The translations under genes and the position numbers were made by a program. From Metarhizium brunneum (taxonomy: Eukaryota; Ascomycota; Sordariomycetes; Hypocreales; Clavicipitaceae), in contig NC_089423.1 in assembly GCF_013426205.1 (NCBI RefSeq), positions 5,208,001 to 5,272,000 of the forward strand: a DNA stretch of 64,000 nucleotides, in the 5' to 3' direction. The notes under the pieces are model-generated. The model did no database searches and was not told the DNA's origin. It worked only from the letters and a program-made list of their open reading frames with translations. Below are positions 1 to 10,082 of the stretch, one piece after another (the stretch's first letter is position 1; every line of letters begins with the position of its first letter).

Positions 1-167
1 GCTTGACCTGACGTAATGACGGCAACGAAAATGAAAGGGTATCTTGTTGAGTGGTGGCTAAAAATAAATTGGAAAAAAAAAAAACAGATGGCACGCATGA
101 CTGTTTGTGACAGACAGCTGAGGCCACAGTCGACGAGGCGGCTAATTTGTGGGAAATATAAACAAAG
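1..167. other. Downstream flank of the acyltransferase gene
   Basis: This short stretch at the window edge lies past the stop codon of the sterol acyltransferase and probably contains its 3' untranslated region. It holds a poly-A tract near 72-84 on the plus strand. I see no gene here. Confidence 0.4.
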
Positions 168-231
168 CTATACAAGCACGTAAAGCGCACATATCTGATT
201 CCGGTTAGCCGTGGGAAAGCATATATTACTC

Positions 232-270
<39 letters not shown>

Positions 271-2074
271 GGAAAACGTACCAGGCTGAGGCCCAGAATC
301 ATGGAGCACCAAAAGCAGACATTGTTCAGCGTCTTCCTGCCCCGGATACACCTCGTGCGCTGCAGCATGACAATGGGCAGCTGCATCATCTGGCAGATGA
401 AGCCGTAGCCGCGAATCTTCTTGGTGATGCAGGCCATGACGACCTCGTGCATGGCGGCGGAGATGAGGAAGGTGATGAGGGTGGCGACGAGCTTGCCCGT
501 GTGCGGGCGCGAGGCGCTGTAGACGTGGCGGCGCAGGAAGGAGTAGACGGGCACGTTCCACTCGCGCGAGAACTCCAGCCAGTCGGTCGAGTTCCACCAG
601 TCGGCGTAGAAGTGGCGGTCGGCGAAGCGGGTGATTTCGGCAAAGGCGCCGAGGACGTACTCGAAGATGACGAGGAAGACGAGCAGGAAGGTGAGCATGA
701 AGGGGAAGAGGAGCCACGAGATGGACTCGGCGAGGATGAGGAGGGCCTCGGGGGCGGAGACGGGCGACGAGGTGAGGCGGCGCTGGGCGTCGACGAGCAC
801 GGGCAGGATGAACTCCTCCGAGGTGACGGTGAGGAGGAAGATGCAGCCAAAGGTGGCGACGGTCTTGGCGACGAGCGAGGTCCAGTTGATGCGCGGGGTG
901 CGCGGGTACTCGAGCTCGTAGCAGAGGGTTGGGCAGAAGAGGTAGTCGATGTAGTTGGCCCAGGTGAGGTTGCGCGGGTACGTGGTGTTGCCCATGGGGG
1001 AGGTGAGTTCGCGGGCGAGGGCCTCGCGGAGGGTTTGAATGTCGAGGCGGGCGGCGGCGGATGGTGACGACGACGACGACGATGACGGGTGATGGAGATG
1101 CTGCTGCTGCTGCTGCTTGGTGAGTTCGGGGAGTGATAATGGCTTGTCGTTCTGCGACGAGGGGATGCCCGAGATGCTGCCGCGGCGGAGGTTGGCGGTG
1201 GGATAGACGTAGGCCGGGCTCGTGTCGGCCTCGTCGCCGGGGGCGTCGAGCGAGCGCAGGCGCTTCTCCGTCTCGGACAGGTGGCCGTTGTAGAAGGCGT
1301 ACGAGTGCATCTTCATGAGCATCACCATGGTGTGCAGCAGCAGGAAGACGTGGGCGGTCCACGTCCACTCGAGCACAAAGGGCACGGCGATCCAGAGCGC
1401 CAGCCACAGCACCTGGTAGATGCTCTGGATGGCCATGCCGCCCCTTTCCCAGGTCAGCACGGCGCCGGCCGGGGCTCTCCTGAAGACGGCGTGCAGCGGC
1501 AGGCCCGCGAGCGACGTGGCCACCATGAGGAAGTCGGCGATGGCCAGGTGCCACAGCTTGACGGTGAACAGGCTCCAGATCTGGATGCGCAGGGGGTAGC
1601 CCGTGTCCCGCATGTTGCGCAGCATCGTGGTAATGCCCATGATGGCCAGCCCGATCCAGAACAGGTTGAAGAAGCCGTGGAAGTCGCGGTAGTCGCTCTC
1701 CGGGTCAAAGTGCGACACGCGTGAGGCGTACTCGATGGTCGGGAAGAGGCGGCGCTTCTGCTCGGCGCGTGCGAGCTTGCGTGCGCAAGAGAGCGACACA
1801 GCCGACGGGGGCGCGTTCTCCGGCACGGGCGTGGACTGGCCGCTGTCGTCGTCGGGTCAGTCAGTACTTGCGGCATCGAAATCTGCTCATGGTGTTTTAC
1901 GACTCACCTCGTCAACCCGCTTGCTGGCGCGCTCTCGCCCACCCCCCCGAGTTGGCCGTCGCTCCCGCCGGACAGGGTCCGCGTAGCTTGCGTACGGATG
2001 CCCTTTCGCGCTCGCGGCCGCAGGATGTGCTCGTGCTCGTGGCCATTGGCCATGACGTCCGCGGATAAGCCCAT
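168..2074 (-). CDS. Sterol O-acyltransferase (ACAT/ARE type, MBOAT family)
   Basis: This enzyme esterifies sterols with fatty acyl-CoA at the endoplasmic reticulum and supplies steryl esters to lipid droplets. I assign three exons: 2074-1908, 1842-282 and 194-168, giving 584 residues. Both introns have good borders: 65 nt with GTGAGT and a TACTGAC branch site, and 87 nt with GTACGT and CAG. The start ATG lies in AACACCATGG; an apparent in-frame start at 1826 is a GTG inside exon 2. The family motif FYADWWN is at about residues 467-473, the candidate catalytic His is in AMHEVV at about 521, and WNVPVYSFLRRHVY is present. Several hydrophobic membrane segments flank a low-complexity linker rich in Gln and Ser. 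The last exon adds only eight residues (ICALYVLV), typical of the ACAT C terminus. DGAT1 is less likely because of the FYxDWWN motif. Family call sure; paralogue (ARE1 or ARE2) not resolved. Confidence 0.92.
235..264. repeat. (AG)15 microsatellite inside the last acyltransferase intron
   Basis: Fifteen perfect AG units lie in the 87-nt terminal intron, where the transcribed strand reads as a CT-rich tract just after the splice donor. Read-through of this tract creates a false C terminus of repeated Ser-Leu in the unspliced frame. Confidence 0.95.
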
Positions 2075-3220
2075 GGTGTTTTCCTTCTTTCTTCTTCCCT
2101 CACGATACCAGCCCTAGCTCCCTGCTTTCGACCGACCTTGGGCGTCCCGAGAATCTGCAGGTAGACCCTGATACCAAGGTCCCTGCGCGACTCGTCCTCT
2201 GCTCAACGGCAAACCTGTACGCCGCTCAAGAGGAAGACAAAATGCCTCCAGGCTACTCAAAGAAGGAAGCCCGCTCGGCGCAACAATCCAAGACGAATCC
2301 GCAAACCACTCCACGATGAGGAGAATGCAGAAAAAGGCAGCAATTTGCTATTGAAAAGCAGACGCAAAATAAAAACAAAATGAAAAAAAATAACAGCCCT
2401 GGGCGGAAGTGGCCAGCTAATGTACCAGGAGTCAGGACAAAGGCGCTACGTCAGCAAGCTTACTTTGCCGCCCAGGAGAACAGCTTCGGGAACGCCCCAC
2501 GCCGTGTGTCGTCCGCCTTGGCACGCTGCTTACTGCGAGCAATATGAACAACCGGACTTGCCTGGCAGAAGCGATCCTGCGACATGACGACGTGCCGAGG
2601 TAAAAAAAAAAAAAAAATGCCAACGTCTTCGCCGGCAATCGTGGCCGCAGCAGCAGGATGCAATTTAGTGAGAGGCAACCGACGGGGAGGAAGGATGATC
2701 GACGTCGTTTGCTGTGCCTTGTCGGAGCTGTCAAACTGTCAACCCCGCCGCGTCGTATTCGGATAGCGAGCTTCACAATTGGCTGCGCTCCATCAGTTGG
2801 GCCTGGGCCCGGAAGCTGTTCAGTGTTCCGTCGGTCGGTCGAAAAATAGACTTTCCGCCACAGCGGGAATGGCGAGCCACAGAATGAACGTCGACTTTGG
2901 CCTATTACGTCTGGTCTATGTACATATGTACTGTCCTTAATATTAAACTCGATTGGATCTCAACTCACCTACCACCTACCTACTAGGTAGATAATCAAGT
3001 AGGTCGGTAGATAAAATACTAGGCGTAAAACTCGCGGCCTACTAGTAAAAGCCATCTCGTCATAGCATTCAAGAGCAAATATAAAGCTTAAATATAATCA
3101 CAAAAAAGCTATTAAATTAGCTTCTAAAAAATTAAACAGGCTAAAATTATTAAATAATATTGATGTAATAATTCTTATATATTTTTATACATTAAAGCTG
3201 AAATTACATTGAGGGGATTG
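2075..3220. other. Intergenic region with an AT-rich block
   Basis: The left half is the promoter side of the acyltransferase gene. From about 2935 to 3215 base composition changes sharply to A+T-rich, with runs such as TTAAATATAAT and the short direct repeats CTACCTACTAGGTAG near 2975. Short open frames here lack coding character. I see no gene. Confidence 0.5.
2935..3215. other. AT-rich block downstream of the CHAT gene
   Basis: This block is strongly A+T-rich compared with its GC-balanced surroundings and has no coding frame on either strand. It abuts the 3' end of the CHAT-domain gene. It may be old repeat-induced-point-mutation debris or a 3' flank; the sequence alone does not decide. 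Confidence 0.5.
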
Positions 3221-5410
3221 CTACATCTCCTTAGTAAATCGTGTATGTACAGCAAAGCTCCACGGCATATTTAGCCACCACTCGCCGTTAAGAGCTTGGA
3301 GATATGTTCGCCACCATTGGGCATTTTGACTTCCTACAAAAATCATATAACTACAGCCCTCCTCATGCAGTTTACTGGCAAACTGTTGTAAACCCTCCTG
3401 AGCTAGAAACCGCCGCTCTTCTCGTCGCTGGTTTTCTAGCTTGTCAGCTTGCATCCCCGGATCCACCACGCTGTCAACCTCCTTGACAATATGCAACGTC
3501 TGGCGCAGCGAATCTACAGTACGCGGAAACAGGCGCTGTAGTGGACCACCGTGACTCAATCGAGTGTGCTTGGTACGCGGAGACACCGAGACAGCCCCAG
3601 AAATGAGATTGCGCTTGCTAAAGTCTTTTGCCTTGTAGTAATGCACCTCATCAATGAGATTGGTGTTGAGCCACATATTGACCATCTTACCCAGCGTCCC
3701 ATTCAGGTCGGAGCCGGCCTGGTCTAAATCACTAGCATATATGATTCTGAATGTCATGAGCTTGTACTCGAGCTCCAAAAGGTGCAACCGAAGTCGCAAG
3801 ATTGGCTCATCGTCAAAGCCAAAGCTATCTGCGAACCTTGATGGTGATTTTATCCGAATCCCGCTTCGGGAGCTCCTCGTCGAGGTATTGGACAAGGTTA
3901 TTGTCAACTCGTGCGACTTGGCCGAAGGCGACGGGCTGACTTCGCGCAGCATGCTGTCGGTCCTATGCACGTCGCGCGCGTAATTGACACAAAGGAAGAA
4001 ATCTTGGAATGTCCGTTCAGCGAGACTAGTGGGCTGCCGCCGCAGAGACTCCCTCGCTCGCTGGGCCGCCACGTGAAAGTCGAGGCACTCAATGAGTAAC
4101 TTGTCGTAAAAGGCTTCCACGTAGGTTTTAACTGTCTTCCAGTGAACATAATACCACATGGCCGAGACGTTTGAAATGCCATGTCGGAGGAATATGTGTG
4201 CCAAGTTGGTTGCGGCACCAGACCGGTTGTATGCCGATAGACATGCATTGAGCACAACATTTTCGACCCGATGCCGAGAAAGAACCTCGGCAACGGCTTC
4301 AGCTTTGGCAAGTTGCGTCTGAGGGAAGGAATACTCTGAAGCACTGGGCCTATGCTGCCTTGCGAACAACAACCAGGGAACCGGTACGCCGGACCTAAGC
4401 CATGCCGGTTAGCAACTAGATTCAAGGTAATCAAATTGGAAGAGAGGGGGCATGGCTACTCACTCATTACGCATAATTCGCCCGTGGAGGTCAAAGTGAA
4501 CCAAATTAAAGTCGACATTTTGCTTGGCTCGTATGTCCAAATGACGGTCTAGTTCTTCGAGGCTACCCGGCCGCACAATTTCGAGGGTAAGACGGCTTCG
4601 GAGCTTCTTTTGAATATTCATGAGTGGCCATTGTGCCAGGTCTGGCTCCGGATCTCGTTCGGCGCCGGTGCGGGAAAAGTCGCGGGCAATAACCAGCAAA
4701 ATGTTGAAGGTGGCGTTGCGGTCTGCTTGAATTGCTGCTAGCCGCGGGCCGTCTGGTCGTGGCGGTTCAAGGAATCGAGGAGCCGGGAAGTCACTGACCC
4801 GCGTCACGCGCAAGCGCAATTTGGGTAGCCGTGCAATCTCTACGGACTCTAGTAGCTCCCACGCTAGGCAATGAATGCCGCCGTTGCCCACGGCGCGGTT
4901 CTCGTGATGCTCAACCACATAGATTTGAGCTTCAGACTCGCCGGAGTTGAAGAGACCTGTCTGGTTATCCAGCTGGTCGAACAGTAGCCTGCCGTACTCT
5001 TCAATTCGCTTCTCTGCCAGCTCTATTGCATCCTCCTCTTCGGGGATCGGATTCTGGGAGCTCCAGCGGGGCCTGTCGGAGCTTCGCAAATACTGCTCAA
5101 AGACTCCCTTGTAGTCAACTTGGAGAAACGGGTCCTCAATATCTGCCGAGGTCGGGGCATTATTGTTGACACGAATCGAGACTCTCCATTTGCGCTTCTT
5201 GACGGCGTTGGCTTGGCCCTCGGCTTCCAGGTCATGTGGCCGCGAGGAGCGTATGTAAATCACACTCATCTCTTGGCTGTTGGCAAGGGTATGGTTAAGT
5301 GGTCTCTTTCTGCGTAAATTAGCTGCATATTCTGGCAGATTCGGCAGCTGTCGCGTGCTCAACTTGCGCTTCCTGAGTACTGCTTTGGGGGAGAGAAAGT
5401 ATTGGTCCAT
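3221..5410 (-). CDS. CHAT-domain (caspase-like fold) protein
   Basis: I join two exons, 5410-4464 and 4394-3221, across a 69-nt intron with GTGAGT donor, GCTAACC branch site and TTAG acceptor, giving 706 residues. The join restores a CHAT core: HFDLHG with His 305/309 just before the intron, and VVLNACLSAY with Cys 367 just after it. These match the His and Cys dyad of CHAT peptidases (clan CD, relatives of separase and caspases). The N-terminal ~300 residues have no recognised domain. About 330 residues follow the Cys, and I see no TPR, ankyrin or NB-ARC motif. The start is the first ATG of the open frame, but a possible intron acceptor (branch GCTAACA, then TCTCAG) ends just upstream near 5421, so a further 5' exon is possible. 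Substrate and role unknown; in other organisms CHAT proteases act in cell-death and immune systems. Confidence 0.75.
4395..4463 (-). other. Intron splitting the CHAT His and Cys motifs
   Basis: This 69-nt phase-2 intron has GTGAGT, GCTAACC and CTTAG signals. It lies 13 codons after the catalytic His region, so an annotation that misses it yields two proteins, each with only half of the active site. Confidence 0.85.
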
Positions 5411-5480
5411 ACAACTCGGTCCTGAGAATCAGAGCATGTTAGCATGCGAAGTGTACGCGGCACGCACACCATGTCGTGCA

Positions 5481-5580
5481 GTATATGCGTGGATATGGGT
5501 GTATGTGGATGTATATATGTGCATGTGGGTGTATATAGGTAGACATAGGTGTTTATAGGTGCATATAGGTGTATATGCAT
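5481..5580. repeat. Degenerate 10-bp tandem repeat, about ten units
   Basis: Units close to GTATATAGGT follow one another at exact 10-bp spacing, for example GTATATAGGT, AGACATAGGT, GTTTATAGGT and GCATATAGGT at 5531-5570, with more degenerate copies to the left. The array sits 70-170 bp upstream of the first CHAT exon. It may lie in the promoter, the 5' untranslated region or an unrecognised 5' intron. Confidence 0.8.
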
Positions 5581-7974
5581 GTTGCCAGAGGCTGGAGAGA
5601 ACACTGAAGGGAAACACACCAGACCAGACCTACCAACAGAGGTTTGCTGGGTGGCGCTCAAAAGAAGGGGAACTGACCTGGGGGGCCAACTGGTTTGGTG
5701 AGACTTGACCGGTGTTGAAAGGAAAAAACAGAAGACGTACCAAATCAAGAGCTCGCACTTGTGTGAGGCCTCGACTTTTGGCACAGTCGTTAAAAATTGA
5801 CAGCCGGCCAGCCGGAGTCAACTAGTCGACTTGGCCTGGACGTTCCTCAGAGATGTCTACAGATGAGTGGGTGAGCTGTCTGGTCCGACTTGAGTAGCCA
5901 TGTCAGGGGAGGTGATGCATGTGAAAGAAAGCTGCGCCGGTATCGAGAGAGGGAGAAGATGGAGAAAAGGAAGAGGTCAGAAACGTACAGTTGCGTGACA
6001 AGTCGTTGCGTCTTATTTGTGAGAAAAGGTAAGAACAAAGGGAGGAGAGCTGAAATGCGAGACTGGGGTTCACTGTTTAAGTGGTCTCGGGGCCTCCAAG
6101 CCGGCAGCTGTTGAGCCTTCGGACAGGTGTTGACTGCCTGCTCAGGACGCGAGTATCCCGGTACTTGTGTCAGCACCTGGGCTGATGAGTACAGGGAAGT
6201 ACCTTGGACAGCTTAGCTACTGGAGCAGGTACTGAAGAGGTACTGAAGCGTCCAATATTGCCAGGGTGCGCAATGCCTGGTGGCTGTTGTACTGGGAAAA
6301 GGGCAGGTGCGATGCAGCACTCGAGCGCAATGTCCAGATGGCCTGCGCAAGTCGATGTAGTGCTCAGCCTGCTTCGCGGGCAAGGAATCACAAGTTTAGA
6401 AGCCGGCCGTTGGAAGACGTTTGTGGAGAGGCCAATCGAGACCAAGACCGTGCCCAGGTTGGTAAGTTACCTAGGTAGTTGCTGCAGCGGCTTTGTGTGT
6501 CTGCACAACGCGGGCCGGCACTCAGCGCTTGGCAACTTGGCAACCCGCAACTGCAGAACTGGCTGCAGCGTCAAGGACCTGAGGTCAGCGGTGGCGCAGG
6601 CGACTGGCGGGAAGCGCCCGGGCGGCGTGCGGCAAGCCGAGAAGGAGGGGGGGAGCAACGATCAAGATTGATGGCCCGGGAAACTATGGGTTCGCACGCG
6701 CGGGGCGCATGCAGGTGCAGGAGTGCGAGATGGGCGAGATGGTGAGATGGGCGGGATGGAGGAGTGGGTATCCTCTTTGTGTGGCTGGTCTGTGTGCGGC
6801 GCCAATATATGAGGATAGCAAGCAGTTGTTGATTGGGGGCCGCTGGCTCGACGAGGCTGTCAAGGAGGTATGGAGTAGTTTTTTGATGTTTTTAGAAGTT
6901 CGTGTCTGGTGTGATATTCCCATGCAGAGGCGGACAAGGGTCCCTTCAAATATGCAAGGGGGGCAGCCGCATGGACAATGGGTATAATTGGGATCATGGA
7001 GTCAGCGGCAGTTGAAGGCGACACACGCAGAACAAAGAATGCACGCGCGCACCACCGAGCTGGCTCGAGGCAACATCGAGACGGGCCACTTGATCTGGCA
7101 AATGGGTCGCGGCGAGGTCACCGCAGGGCCACAAGCTCTGTCTGGTGCAACGGGAAGCCTCTAGAGTCCAGACGAGAATCACGTCCAGCCTCGCACCGGG
7201 CCGGGCATTCCAGCGTCTCGCGGAGATGCACAGGGACGAAGGCCATGACGCCATGCCGCCGTGGCGCCGTGACGACGAACATCGGCCAGCGCCTCACTCG
7301 CTTCGTTTCCTGCCAGGCGTCCAAAATTAACCGTGGTGGTTGGGAAGATTGAATCGACTCTTGGTCGGCGGCATTCAGAGTCATATGGCCAAAGCGCCGC
7401 TCCTTCTCGGTGCTTCGCGTCTCGTCTCGTCCCGTCAATCGACCAGACGGCACCATCTCCGCGCCTCACTTGCCACGTGCACCCTGATTGACAGCTTGGG
7501 ACGCCGAGCTTTACTAATTGATGGCTCCAGTCTCGACACTGCCGGCCGGCGGAGCGTGCAAGTTTTAAATTTGAAATATTCAATGTTGGCCATCTACTTA
7601 CATATGTGCCAGCCACCCTACATAAGAGGCAGGTCCAGGCAGGCAACGCAGGCTCAGGGCTGCAGCACAGCCAAAGACCTTCAATGTTGTGCCATCTTCT
7701 CGACGTCCACGGCACACACCAGATCACCTGCTCACGGTAGATACAGCCCGGCAGTTCCTTGGCCTACGTATGCACCAGCAACCTCCTTGAGCCGCATGGC
7801 CCTGGATGCTACCGAACTTGACCATGTGTGCCAAAAGGTCGCACCGCTAGTCCCTGCAGCTGTTGTCTCACAGTCACGACCTCAGCCCTGCCATCACAGG
7901 ACCTGCACTCATGTCGTCACACCAAGGCACCAACTTCAATGTTCTCGTGTCTGATTTGCCTTGCCGAGCCATGA

Positions 7975-8232
7975 GCCGCGTCGCCCTCAATTCAATCTCC
8001 GTTTGGGCTGGGGAGGCGCCACCAGTTTGCTTCTCGGTATCGCACCAAGGCGTCCTCCCTTGTACAGTGGTGTTGGGCTGACGATTCACTCCTCAACGCT
8101 GAAGACGTGCATGTGGCCTTGGCACAGTTTACAACAGTTAGCTTGGACCAGGCAAATGGCGCCGATATGCCCACGCACAAAAATCTATTTCGGTGGCTGT
8201 GGCTGGCGCCATTCAAGCGTTGCCGAATTTAG
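7975..8232 (+). pseudogene. Stop-free coding-like segment without a start codon (tentative relic)
   Basis: One frame stays open for 85 codons between a TGA at 7972 and a TAG at 8230, with no ATG at its beginning. The translation has balanced, protein-like composition (for example AEDVHVALAQFTTVSLDQAN) and no low complexity. I do not recognise a family. It may be a decayed gene fragment near the other relics at 8.5-9.9 kb, or chance. Confidence 0.25.
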
Positions 8233-8493
8233 ACGACGAAAAGTGTCTGGTACTACATAAGGCTTCATCAAGTCAATTTATATACTCCCTCGCGAAGCAG
8301 CCATCGGTATAATTATAGTTGTACGCACTCTGCGACCGTTGACTTTGGTCATGATTCTCAGAACCCTGTTAAGGAAGCACAGGCTATAATATCCTCTGCT
8401 AAAATAATACGTAGAATTTAACAAGGATTCCATGAGCAATAATACAACTGCCCGCTTTACCACCAGATGGTGGGTTTGCCAAATAACACGTCA

Positions 8494-8830
8494 ACTGCTA
8501 CCACCGTGCAGCGCTTCCAAACTTTGAATGAGGCGGATCAATTGACACTCTTCATCCTGAACCATGCCAAAAAGTCTACAAATTTGTATCGTAGGTCCGA
8601 AATTAGCTCCAGCTATTTCGTCATGTTCTCTATTCTTTTCTTCCCAAGACCTCACCGACTGCCTCAAATGGCTTCACTGCCCAATGAAAGCACTTGCCAG
8701 TCGTGATGGATTGGGTATCATTGTCATCGGCACTCCGTATTATGCGTGAAATTTCTACATCTCCATCTTCGAACTCATCCGCGCCAGACTCCAGAAACGC
8801 GAGATATCCTTGAAACTCTGCGCTTCTCTG
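8494..8830 (-). pseudogene. Relic of an unrecognised protein-coding gene
   Basis: Reading the minus strand, a plausible acceptor (CTCTCCCCAG) near 8829 is followed by about 63 stop-free codons with clear protein character, for example GKCFHWAVKPFEAVGEVLG. A one-base shift near 8640 continues the sense into a second stretch (EIAGANFGPTIQICRLFGMV), which ends at a TGA near 8491. Low-quality open frame continues to about 8278. No start codon or family motif was found, so I call it a broken gene. It lies head-to-head with the broken transcription factor at 9064. Confidence 0.45.
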
Positions 8831-9063
8831 GGGAGAGTGCTAGACTTCAGAAGGCAAGACAGGGAGAATGACTTGCCGCAGAAGCGCATTTAAAATGAAA
8901 ACCATTCCGGTTTCTCTATTGCGTTAATTTGGCAGTAGCCGCAAATATGATACTCCCGAGTCCCGACCTCTAGGTGCAGGCTGTAATGATCCCATTTCTC
9001 TTGATAATGAATGCTAGGGATAGCATTAGTGTAAGTGGCACGAGATTGCAAAGATGGTTATTT

Positions 9064-9910
9064 ATGCCAAAGAAGACAAGAATAAGAAGATGGGCGGCAA
9101 TGGTAAAGACTAGATGCCTTACTTGCCGGTGTGTTCTCCATCACGACGCCAACACCTACATACGTGATACTGACTGCCTACGTCGACGTCTTTGCAGCAC
9201 GCGCCGTGTCAAGTGCGATGAATCCAAGCCAACCCGTAAGAATCGTAAATCATTGGGGCGAGAATGCGGCGGCTATGCATATCGTAGTGGCCTGGAGACT
9301 CATGTATCACTCTGCCAGCTGGCCCAGACACATGCACCTCCTGGGATTCAACGCAGTCAACAGGAGCTCTTGGTGTTTAAATTCGTCTGCAACAACGCAG
9401 TCCATCAGGTAGCCGGCGCTTTTGATGTCGCCTTCTGGTCACGAGATGTTTTGCGAGCCACTCAATCAAGTCTCGCACGTTGGCACGCATGCCTGGCGCC
9501 CTCAGCCATGACGGCCAGAATGCAAATTATATATCCTCAAACGCAAATACAGATCTTTGTAGGCACACCGGCCAGGACAGGGAGTACTACATATTTGCAC
9601 TCAGTCACTAAGAAAAATCAATTCAATGTCTTGTTCCAATTACACTCCGAGGCTTGACCTCTGGTCCAACATACATGGACCGAGGGACGCCTCTTCTCGC
9701 CAATGTTCTGTTCATCGGGGTTTGCTGCATCCTGGGCGATGCTGACCAACCACGAATCATGCACAAAACAACTCGAAGCTATTTAATAGTTGGAAATTCT
9801 GGGAGCGTGTAGTTGGGTGCTCCTCCTTCTCAAGCAACAGTAGTGCGGTGAACGCACACAGATACTCGACGGGACAAACGTTGAACAGTTCAGGTGACAT
9901 TTGCAACTAA
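9064..9910 (+). pseudogene. Broken Zn(II)2Cys6 transcription factor
   Basis: A start ATG (MPKKTRIRRW) leads into CLTCR, a clean 69-nt intron (9129-9197: GTGTGT, CTGACTG, TTTGCAG) and then TRRVKCDESKPT, as in fungal zinc-cluster factors. Cysteines four and five of the C-x2-C-x6-C-x6-C-x2-C-x6-C cluster read CGT (Arg) in place of Cys. The body continues with typical segments (LLVFKFVCNN, VHQVAGAFDVAFWSRD). Near 9530 the sense jumps frame to GQDREYYIFALSH, followed by an in-frame TAA and then GLTSGPTYMD and VCCILGDADQ. Near 9765 it jumps again to FNSWKFWERVVG and ends at TAA 9908-9910. Two frameshifts, one stop, two lost zinc ligands and a missing C-terminal half make it non-functional. The family call rests on motif pattern; the original target is unknown. 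Confidence 0.8.
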
Positions 9911-10082
9911 TTGAGAAAATTACCAAATAAAACCCAAGGCTCCCAAACTAAATCGTACAGTTACCGACATGTAACATCTCACTGTCAACACAAGAAACCA
10001 CAATGAACAATTAGACCAAGCGGGAAACAAGTTCTCGTTACTCCGATAATATGCAAACAAAGGCGCATTTCTTTATTGCATC

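Larger units (their letters stand above)
5411..8276. other. Long gene-poor stretch
   Basis: Apart from the 10-bp repeat near its left end and a coding-like frame at 7975-8232, I find no supported gene in these 2.9 kb. The open frames present are short, lack family motifs and do not join through plausible introns. Motifs such as AGGTACTGAAG and CCTAGGTAG recur around 6180-6480, as in other intergenic parts of the window. Confidence 0.45.

Noticed and set aside
226..1554. 442-codon frame on the minus strand within the acyltransferase
   Set aside because: It is an alternative frame of the same DNA with Pro/Arg/His-rich low-complexity sequence. The overlapping frame carries the MBOAT motifs.
5359..5784. 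Minus-strand frame through the 10-bp repeat as an N-terminal exon of the CHAT protein
   Set aside because: It is in a different frame from the CHAT exon and consists largely of Thr/Tyr/His repeats from the tandem array.
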